Source: Aquirhabdus sp.
Lineage (GTDB): Bacteria; Pseudomonadota; Gammaproteobacteria; Pseudomonadales; Moraxellaceae
Assembly: GCA_030151145.1 (NCBI GenBank)
Contig: JASLEL010000108.1
Span: forward strand, 1-5,113
Direction of reading: 5' to 3'
DNA length: 5,113 bases
Shown: piece by piece, positions 1-4,572 of the stretch
How positions within the stretch are numbered: position 1 is the stretch's first letter
How the letters are laid out: each line of letters starts with the position of its first letter
Program-made: the position numbers and the translations under genes
The notes under the pieces: generated by a model
Seen by the model: only the letters and a program-made list of their open reading frames with translations
Told to the model about the DNA's origin: nothing
The model's database searches: none

Positions 1-1
1 G

Positions 2-253
2 TGTGACTTGAGCAGCCTTGAGCAAGGTGATCTCGTCAGCACGATCGACATATCGCCGCTGATCGGTGTGGAACGTCACCCGGAAAATATCAGTATTGAG
101 CCGGTACTGGTCATAGTGGCCAAGCGTAGCAAAGGTCGGGGGTGTCATGGAGGTCACACAGCCTGACAACAGGCTGGCGCCGAGAATGACGCTTGCGTAT
201 AAACGCAAACGACCCGCCGTCGCGGCAGGCCGAAGAGCTGATTGGGAAAGCAT
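2..253 (-). CDS. Outer-membrane-type lipoprotein, N-terminal part (3' end beyond window)
   Basis: An open frame starts at ATG 253-251 and runs off the left edge after 84 residues. A strong ribosome binding site (GGAGGA, 264-259) sits five bases upstream, which decides the start. Residues 1-31 form a lipoprotein signal: a basic n-region (R14, R16), a hydrophobic stretch and a canonical lipobox LLSGC with Cys32 as the lipidation site. The next residue is Val rather than Asp, so outer-membrane sorting is expected in a Gram-negative cell. After a short linker, the segment at residues 49-61 (QYRLNTDIFRVTF) and the helix around 73-83 (DEITLLKAAQV) resemble, from memory, the small CC0125/CC1285-type lipoproteins of unknown function. 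That assignment is tentative because the C-terminal half is missing. It lies 206 bases downstream of pgaD behind a terminator-like hairpin, so it probably has its own promoter. A role in PNAG export is not shown. The frame is absent from simple ORF calls because it is truncated. Confidence 0.8.
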   Translation of the reverse strand, partial: MLSQSALRPAATAGRLRLYASVILGASLLSGCVTSMTPPTFATLGHYDQYRLNTDIFRVTFHTDQRRYVDRADEITLLKAAQVT

Positions 254-258
254 GGCAT

Positions 259-264
259 TCCTCC
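259..264 (-). promoter_or_regulatory. Ribosome binding site of the lipoprotein gene
   Basis: GGAGGA on the minus strand, five bases before ATG 253-251. It is the strongest Shine-Dalgarno sequence in the window. It fixes the start over an out-of-frame ATG at 258-256. Confidence 0.75.
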
Positions 265-291
265 GGAAGAGGGGTGATTTTACGAAAGATT

Positions 292-304
292 TAGAATAAT
301 TCTA
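292..304. promoter_or_regulatory. 13-base perfect palindrome, possible operator
   Basis: TAGAAT-A-ATTCTA is a perfect dyad with six-base arms around one central base, 39 bases upstream of the lipoprotein start codon. The minus-strand reading of one arm (TAGAAT) resembles a -10 hexamer, but no good -35 hexamer lies at 16-18 bases. An operator overlapping a promoter would fit. No regulator can be named. Confidence 0.3.
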
Positions 305-320
305 GGCCAGTAAGACCGGT

Positions 321-351
321 TCACCGCGCAGAACTTGTGTCTGAACGGTGA
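321..351. other. Interrupted stem-loop in the pgaD-lipoprotein intergenic region
   Basis: TCACCG (321-326) pairs with CGGTGA (346-351). After a two-base mismatch on each side, CAGA (329-332) pairs with TCTG (340-343) around a seven-base loop. No T-run follows on either strand, so this is not a standard intrinsic terminator. It lies inside the larger 279-373 inverted repeat and could be a domain of a leader RNA. Confidence 0.3.
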
Positions 352-412
352 GGATCTGTGGTGCTTTCGTAAATGCAGACGGATGTACAAATCGTCATGC
401 CAACTTCAACGC

Positions 413-432
413 AAAAGCGATGCTCACATCGC
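413..432 (-). terminator. Putative intrinsic terminator of the pga operon
   Basis: On the minus strand, GCGATG (432-427), a TGAG loop (426-423) and CATCGC (422-417) form a perfect six-base-pair stem, followed at once by TTTT (416-413). It begins 28 bases after the pgaD stop codon, where an operon terminator is expected. The short stem and only four T residues make it a modest terminator, so read-through into the lipoprotein gene is possible. Confidence 0.5.
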
Positions 433-442
433 GGCAGCGATG
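427..442 (-). other. Alternative hairpin competing with the terminator stem
   Basis: CATCGC (442-437), TGCC (436-433) and GCGATG (432-427) form a second perfect six-base-pair hairpin. It shares the GCGATG arm with the terminator-like hairpin at 413-432, so the two stems cannot form together. This is the geometry of an antiterminator/terminator pair, though a ligand or leader peptide is not apparent. Confidence 0.35.
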
Positions 443-459
443 GGGCTTTGCTGGTGAAA

Positions 460-879
460 TCAGGCGTTGGTGCTGATGTGGGTCATGCGGCCATGTTCGT
501 CGTGATAGACGGTACAGATGTTGGCGGCACGGCCTTCGATGATTTCGGCTTCAGGGATATGGAAATGCTCGGCATAGTCGGCCAGCGTCTTGGTCGATGT
601 CTCTTTGACCTGACGCGAAGGCAAGAGGCCCCACATCATGAGGGCGATGGAGCCACTGATGATCACGCTGACACCCATCTCGAGGCTGATCGGCGAGGAA
701 CCTTTAAAGAACTGAATGACGACAGGGTGCAGGCTGATGGCTTTGGCACTGGTAATCACCAGCAGCGGACGCCACAGATACAGCCACATACCCCACATCA
801 GGGCAGTCGAGGTGTCGGAGAAGAGGCGCTGGTGCCAGCGCAATTGCGGTCGGACGTTGATGATCAACGGGTTAGTCAT
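460..879 (-). CDS. pgaD: PgaD, small membrane subunit of PNAG synthase
   Basis: PgaD partners the glycosyltransferase PgaC in the inner membrane and is required for PNAG polymerisation. In E. coli the two proteins bind cyclic-di-GMP together, which activates the enzyme. I start it at ATG 879 (139 residues, close to the usual length near 137) rather than an in-frame ATG at 921. The family typically begins with NNPLII-like residues, matched here by MTNPLIIN. An AGGAG ribosome binding site at 891-887 lies seven bases upstream of 879. The sequence shows the conserved WHQRLFSD segment (15-22), a first membrane helix at about 22-44, a second at about 66-86, and a soluble tail of about 50 residues containing DYAEHFHIPE (101-110). 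Its start overlaps the pgaC stop by eight bases (ATGACTAA), indicating translational coupling and equimolar synthesis. It is the last gene of the operon. Confidence 0.93.
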   Translation of the reverse strand: MTNPLIINVRPQLRWHQRLFSDTSTALMWGMWLYLWRPLLVITSAKAISLHPVVIQFFKGSSPISLEMGVSVIISGSIALMMWGLLPSRQVKETSTKTLADYAEHFHIPEAEIIEGRAANICTVYHDEHGRMTHISTNA

Positions 880-2173
880 GGTGGTGCTCCTGGGCCTGTT
901 GTTCAGGCTGATGTATGCCACGATCTGGGCTCACCCAACGCGCGCGTTTACCGTCGCGTCGTACCAGGACTTTGGGGAATGCCATAATTGTTGTGGCTAT
1001 ATTAATCACCCAAAACACCAAGGGGTACCAGATCATCCAGTAATAATTCCGCCCTAAGCCCTTTTCGTAGCGGCTGTCGAGCCATTTGCTGATCGCAAAC
1101 TGGAGCAAGCAGGTTGCTCCGAGGAATATGCCTGATCCTTGTGGGATCAACGGCGAGCTCACCACCGGCCATACGCCGGCGGGGAGAACTAATCCGATCA
1201 GCCAGATGCTGACAAGGATAAGCATTAAATATGACCAAATGAGGGTGAGGCACAGCTCAATCATCAAAGGCCACAAAAAATTCAGGTTAGGGCGCAGCAG
1301 GACGTCAATATTCTTGATCAGGACCTGTGCTCCGCCCATCGCCCAGCGCAGACGCTGTTTCCACAGCCCGTTGATGGTTTCGGGCATCAGGATCCACACC
1401 AGCGCATTCGGCTCAAAGCGCACATCCCACCCGGCGCGCTGCAGCTTCCAGGTGATGTCGATATCTTCGGTCAGCATATCGGCCGACCAGTAGCCCACCT
1501 GATGTACGGCCGATTTACGGAAGGCGGTAATCACGCCAGATACCGTAAACAGGCGACCAAAGCTGCGCTGTGCGCGTTTGATCATACCGACGATCGAGGA
1601 GAACTCACCCACTTGTACCCGTCCGATCAATGTCGAGCGGTTGCGGATGCGGGGGTTACCCGTGACGGCAGCCACCTCCGGATGCTTCTCGAAATGGCGG
1701 ACCATCCAGTGTGCCGCATGTGGATCAATCAGCGCATCGCCGTCGATCCCGATCAGATATTCAGCGCGTGCCAGCAAACTACCGGCTTGCAGTGCCATTG
1801 CTTTGCCTTGGTTCTCGGCCAGATGCACGACTTTCAGCTTGGGAAAATGCCGGGCCAGCTCATTCAGCACGTCCCCGGTATTGTCCTTGCTGCCATCATT
1901 GATGGCGATTACCTCAAAATCCGGATAATCCAGCGCCAATGCATGGCGAATGGTCTCGTTGGCATTCTGTCCTTCGTTGTAACAGGGGACTAGAATGCTG
2001 ACCGCTGGTGGTTCGTCCAAAATTGGCGGGTTAGTATACACCGGTTCACGGCGTTCGTTACGCCAATAAAATAAAATAGCACCAATCATCCACAAATAAG
2101 ACATCAAAAGTGGATAATAGAAAACGAAACCCAGCAGGGTATGCCAAGTGTGCGTGAGCGTGACTCCGATCAT
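872..2173 (-). CDS. pgaC: PgaC, poly-beta-1,6-N-acetylglucosamine synthase
   Basis: A processive family 2 glycosyltransferase that polymerises UDP-GlcNAc into PNAG at the inner membrane and, with PgaD, passes the chain to the periplasm. The 433-residue protein has an N-terminal membrane helix (about 13-37) and a cytoplasmic catalytic domain (about 56-285). Its motifs are SILVPCYNE (59-67), IND (91-93), IDGDA (143-147) for UDP and metal binding, TED (235-237) with the catalytic base, and QRLRW (273-277). C-terminal membrane segments lie at about 300-330, 347-363 and 377-399. The family signature ARWVSPDRG (411-419) is near the end. Compared with E. coli PgaC (about 441 residues), it lacks the first N-terminal hydrophobic helix and begins like IcaA. 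It also has a His/Gln-rich tail created by the pgaD overlap. The start is the first possible in-frame codon after the pgaB stop, 48 bases away. The nearby AGG is a weak ribosome binding site, suggesting coupling to pgaB translation. Confidence 0.96.
   Translation of the reverse strand: MIGVTLTHTWHTLLGFVFYYPLLMSYLWMIGAILFYWRNERREPVYTNPPILDEPPAVSILVPCYNEGQNANETIRHALALDYPDFEVIAINDGSKDNTGDVLNELARHFPKLKVVHLAENQGKAMALQAGSLLARAEYLIGIDGDALIDPHAAHWMVRHFEKHPEVAAVTGNPRIRNRSTLIGRVQVGEFSSIVGMIKRAQRSFGRLFTVSGVITAFRKSAVHQVGYWSADMLTEDIDITWKLQRAGWDVRFEPNALVWILMPETINGLWKQRLRWAMGGAQVLIKNIDVLLRPNLNFLWPLMIELCLTLIWSYLMLILVSIWLIGLVLPAGVWPVVSSPLIPQGSGIFLGATCLLQFAISKWLDSRYEKGLGRNYYWMIWYPLVFWVINIATTIMAFPKVLVRRDGKRARWVSPDRGIHQPEQQAQEHHHD
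887..891 (-). promoter_or_regulatory. Ribosome binding site of pgaD inside the pgaC 3' end
   Basis: AGGAG on the minus strand, seven bases before ATG 879. It lies within the last codons of pgaC and decides the pgaD start in favour of 879 over the in-frame ATG at 921. Confidence 0.7.
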
Positions 2174-2221
2174 GCAGCACCTGCCGGTCTGGGCGGATGA
2201 AGTCTCCTCGTCATGGGAATC

Positions 2222-4192
2222 TCACCGTAGCTCAGGCATATTGGATTTGTGGTCAAAAACCGGCTTCAGGACTGCCGGATCCGGGTGATCTTTAATCGAA
2301 TCATCGGGATAGAACGCAATATGTTCTACTCCTGCGTTATATAGACTTTGAATGGTGTCTGCAAGCTCCTGATTCGGAATTTTCTCGCCGGTACGCCAGT
2401 TGACAGTCTGTAGTTCAAAGACCACTTTACGCATGGCATTGGGGTGCTCTTTGACATTGTCGATCAGCTTTTGATAAAACGCCTTCGGATCATCGGCTTT
2501 TTCCATATAGGGCATGGCCATGATCGCGGTAAAGTCATAATTGACCAGTGAGTTATCCAGCGACTGCGCGTACCAGACTTCGGAACGCGGATTGAGCACC
2601 ACCTGTGCATACAGGTTGCGTGCGGTCACGAGGCTGGGCTGCTCACTCCTCACGACGCCCGCCAGCTCGGTGGCAAAACGATCCAGCGTATTGATCTTTA
2701 GGATGGTCCAGCGGCCGATCAGGTCGTCGCTCTTGCGGATATCGCTGATCTTGGCGGGCAGACCCCACGCCAGATTCTGCGCGATGCCAAAGCTGCTGGC
2801 GTCTTCATAATCGGACAAGGTCACGTCATCATGAAAGAGTAACCCATCAATCGGGGTCGAGCGAGCCATGTCCTGATAAAGGTCACGAATCACCTGACGC
2901 ACGCGCGGCGAGAAGGGCGACAGACGGCGATAGCCCATGTTCAGGTGATCACCGCTGGTGGTTTGCTCGGCGGTGACCAGATCCTTGGAGGCCGGCATGG
3001 CGTCGGGCAACTGCCAGGCCAGCATGGGCATCCAGGCATACAGGCGCTTGACTGGCGTGCGGGTGCGAATCTGCCATGCGACGCGGTTAAACAGATCGGC
3101 GCGCACTGGCAGGTAGCGATTCGGGAAATACACCGATTCGGCAGCGCCGGAGGCTTTAGGGTCTGCAAAGGCCTGCAGGTAGACGGTATTGACGCCCATT
3201 GCAACGATACGGTCCAGCAGGTGTCCGAGATTCTTCTCTTGCTGAGCGGGATCAGGATCATAGACATAGTCGAGATCGACGTGCATGATCTTGCCCGGAC
3301 GGTCATTGTCCGAGAGGTTTTCGTCGCGGATTTTCAGCTCGCGTTGCAGATCCCACAGCTGCATGCGGCTTTCGACCAGCATGCGGCGCAGGCCCCACAG
3401 TGGGGTCGAGACCGTGTTGGGGCCGTCATCCAGTGTCAGACCGATGGGCATGCCCAGCTTTTCGGCGATTTCGCGGGTTTCGATGTTGTAGCGACCGTAA
3501 GGCCATGCGATCACGCGCGGCGAGCGGATACCGTGTTGCTTGAGCAGGTCGTTATTGCGTTTGAGATCGGTATAGATGCGTTTTTTGTAGGTGTCTTCGT
3601 CTTCGTAGCGTTTTTGGGCAGGGATATAGACGCGGGTGGTCGCCGCAGGCTCCATATTGCCTTGTGGATTAGCCAGAATACCGTCATGCAGCGCGTAGCT
3701 GTGACTGCCGATCTCGATCAGACCACTGTCGGTCATTTCTTTGATCTGTTGCCAGCTCAGCATTTCCTCGCGCTGTACTTTCCGACCATCAAAATCCACC
3801 ACCTGACCGCTAACGGGCTCAAGCCAACTACCGACGACCGCCACGACCGCCGGGGCATTGAACAGTTTCAGGATCGGGAAGGCGTTGTTATAGACCGAGC
3901 GATAGCCATCATCAAAGGTGATGAGTACGGCTTGCTCAGGCAGCGGTGCTTTGCCGGCGCGGGCATTTAAGACCTGATCGACACTGACGAAGTGGTAGCC
4001 GTGATTCTTGAGCCAGTCCATCTGCCGCACGAAGTTGGTCGGTGAGACGGCGTACATCGGGATCAATGCGTCTTTTTGATCGGCGATTTCATGATAGCTG
4101 ATCACAGTCAGTTCGGTGGGCAAGGCAGCATTCGCGTGTTGCAGGCAAAGTAGCCACAGGCTCATCACAGCAATAAGCAATCGGGTCATCAT
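2222..4192 (-). CDS. pgaB: PgaB, PNAG N-deacetylase with GH153 hydrolase domain
   Basis: PgaB removes a fraction of acetyl groups from PNAG in the periplasm, which is needed for export; its C-terminal GH153 domain binds and cleaves the deacetylated polymer. I start it at ATG 4192 (656 residues). A TTG at 4228 in the same frame would add 12 residues before the signal peptide, and neither start has a clear ribosome binding site. Residues 1-22 form a signal peptide ending HANA, a signal-peptidase-I site. Cys16 lies in its hydrophobic core but is preceded by LL, not a lipobox, unlike the lipidated E. coli protein. The NodB-like deacetylase (about 28-275) shows SYHE (32-35), TFDDGY (92-97, with D94 the likely base and D95 a metal ligand), SHSYALH (163-169, metal ligands H164 and H169) and WPYG (230-233). 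The GH153 domain (about 295-645) shows HVDLDYVYD (304-312), LQAFADP (339-345) and FHDD then SDYEDAS (453-466). Length is close to the usual near 670. No upstream pgaA accompanies it. Confidence 0.95.
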   Translation of the reverse strand: MMTRLLIAVMSLWLLCLQHANAALPTELTVISYHEIADQKDALIPMYAVSPTNFVRQMDWLKNHGYHFVSVDQVLNARAGKAPLPEQAVLITFDDGYRSVYNNAFPILKLFNAPAVVAVVGSWLEPVSGQVVDFDGRKVQREEMLSWQQIKEMTDSGLIEIGSHSYALHDGILANPQGNMEPAATTRVYIPAQKRYEDEDTYKKRIYTDLKRNNDLLKQHGIRSPRVIAWPYGRYNIETREIAEKLGMPIGLTLDDGPNTVSTPLWGLRRMLVESRMQLWDLQRELKIRDENLSDNDRPGKIMHVDLDYVYDPDPAQQEKNLGHLLDRIVAMGVNTVYLQAFADPKASGAAESVYFPNRYLPVRADLFNRVAWQIRTRTPVKRLYAWMPMLAWQLPDAMPASKDLVTAEQTTSGDHLNMGYRRLSPFSPRVRQVIRDLYQDMARSTPIDGLLFHDDVTLSDYEDASSFGIAQNLAWGLPAKISDIRKSDDLIGRWTILKINTLDRFATELAGVVRSEQPSLVTARNLYAQVVLNPRSEVWYAQSLDNSLVNYDFTAIMAMPYMEKADDPKAFYQKLIDNVKEHPNAMRKVVFELQTVNWRTGEKIPNQELADTIQSLYNAGVEHIAFYPDDSIKDHPDPAVLKPVFDHKSNMPELR

Positions 4193-4223
4193 GTCATTCG
4201 CGGATCGTAAAAATGGGTTGTCT

Positions 4224-4236
4224 GGCAAAGATTGCC
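4224..4236 (-). other. Small hairpin in the pgaB leader
   Basis: GGCAA-TCT-TTGCC on the minus strand is a perfect five-base-pair hairpin with a three-base loop, 32 bases upstream of the chosen pgaB ATG. It buries the alternative TTG codon at 4228-4226, one reason not to favour that start. Confidence 0.3.
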
Positions 4237-4253
4237 ACTAAAATGCCTTCACG

Positions 4254-4271
4254 CTGATGTCTCTGCATCAG
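4254..4271 (-). other. Stem-loop in the pgaB leader
   Basis: CTGATG (4271-4266), a CAGAGA loop and CATCAG (4259-4254) form a perfect six-base-pair hairpin on the minus strand. It lies about 60 bases before the pgaB ATG, just downstream of the proposed -10, so it would sit at the 5' end of the transcript. No T-run follows. It could stabilise the mRNA or take part in leader control. Confidence 0.35.
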
Positions 4272-4282
4272 GCTAATCACGC

Positions 4283-4311
4283 ATCTTAACAGGATCGACA
4301 TCAAGTTTTCA
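4283..4311 (-). promoter_or_regulatory. Weak candidate promoter for the pgaBCD operon
   Basis: On the minus strand, TAAGAT (4288-4283) preceded by TGT gives an extended -10 (TGT-TAAGAT). Seventeen bases upstream is TGAAAA (4311-4306), a poor -35. This would start transcription near 4276 and leave a leader of roughly 84 bases. The poor -35 is compatible with an activator-dependent promoter, and the nested dyad at 4294-4359 overlaps it. Other AT-rich hexamers in the region are possible. Confidence 0.3.
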
Positions 4312-4359
4312 TGTTTCACAAAGTTTCTTCTTGAAATAAAACCGTTAAAACATGTCGAT
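4294..4359. repeat. Nested dyad upstream of pgaB, possible regulator site or RNA hairpin
   Basis: ATCGACAT (4294-4301) is complementary in inverted order to ATGTCGAT (4352-4359). The pairing continues inward, after a three-base bulge, as GTTTT (4305-4309) with AAAAC (4347-4351), giving 13 paired bases. Further inside, TTTCA (4314-4318) pairs with TGAAA (4332-4336). The structure overlaps and lies just upstream of the proposed promoter, so it could be a binding site for a dimeric regulator with separated half-sites, or an RNA hairpin if transcription begins further upstream. Confidence 0.4.
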
Positions 4360-4440
4360 TTGGGTGACTGATCGTGCGATGACAGGGTGGTCCTGCGTTA
4401 AAATGAGTGCCTTAATGAAAGCCGCGTATGCTAATAGAAG

Positions 4441-4452
4441 ATTTGATCAAAT
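4441..4452. promoter_or_regulatory. 12-base perfect palindrome, possible operator
   Basis: ATTTGATCAAAT is a perfect 12-base dyad in the AT-rich intergenic region, 249 bases upstream of the pgaB start and 120 bases downstream of the acetyltransferase stop. It has the form of a helix-turn-helix regulator site. The regulator is unknown. Confidence 0.3.
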
Positions 4453-4572
4453 AGTAGTCAGTATTTGTATTGTTTTGTGTAAGTATTCTGTCGGTATGTC
4501 GAACATGACGGTATTGTACAGGCGCAAGCGTTAGTTTTTCATTAGCCTCGTGGAAATTTTTTGTTCCCTTAT

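Larger units (their letters stand above)
279..373. repeat. Perfect 10-bp inverted repeat enclosing 75 bases upstream of the lipoprotein gene
   Basis: TTTACGAAAG at 279-288 is exactly complementary in inverted order to CTTTCGTAAA at 364-373. Between the arms lie a 13-base palindrome (292-304) and an interrupted stem (321-326 with 346-351, plus 329-332 with 340-343), so the whole segment can be drawn as a nested hairpin. It is entirely intergenic. It could be the folded leader of the lipoprotein transcript, a regulator-binding region, or coincidence. No target-site duplication is evident at the outer ends, so a miniature transposable element is not supported. Confidence 0.45.
4193..4572. other. 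380-base AT-rich intergenic region upstream of pgaB
   Basis: No convincing gene lies between the acetyltransferase stop and pgaB. The region is visibly more AT-rich than its flanks. It contains the dyads and promoter candidate listed separately. A short plus-strand frame at 4352-4534 has no ribosome binding site and no recognisable product. No clear intrinsic terminator follows the acetyltransferase gene, since only a four-base stem before an A-rich tract can be drawn there. pgaA, which would be expected near here, is absent. Confidence 0.7.

Noticed and set aside
279..373. Miniature transposable element bounded by the 10-bp inverted repeat
   Set aside because: No flanking target duplication is visible and the arms are short. 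Copy number elsewhere cannot be seen from this window.
880..921. Upstream in-frame ATG giving a 153-residue PgaD
   Set aside because: The extra 14 residues do not match the family N-terminus, and the good AGGAG site lies downstream of this ATG, serving 879 instead.
373..987. 204-codon plus-strand open frame antisense to pgaD and the end of pgaC
   Set aside because: It is a shadow of pgaD: no family resemblance, and pgaD on the other strand is well supported by motifs, length and operon position.
2945..3970. 341-codon plus-strand open frame antisense to pgaB
   Set aside because: It lies wholly inside pgaB, has no recognisable domain or ribosome binding site, and its composition is what the complement of a coding sequence gives.
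4193..4228. TTG start giving a 668-residue PgaB
   Set aside because: It adds 12 residues before a complete signal peptide, has no ribosome binding site and lies in a hairpin. ATG 4192 is preferred, though 4189 cannot be excluded.
4352..4534. 60-codon plus-strand frame in the intergenic region
   Set aside because: No ribosome binding site, unremarkable composition, and its start falls in the arm of the nested dyad. Nothing supports translation.
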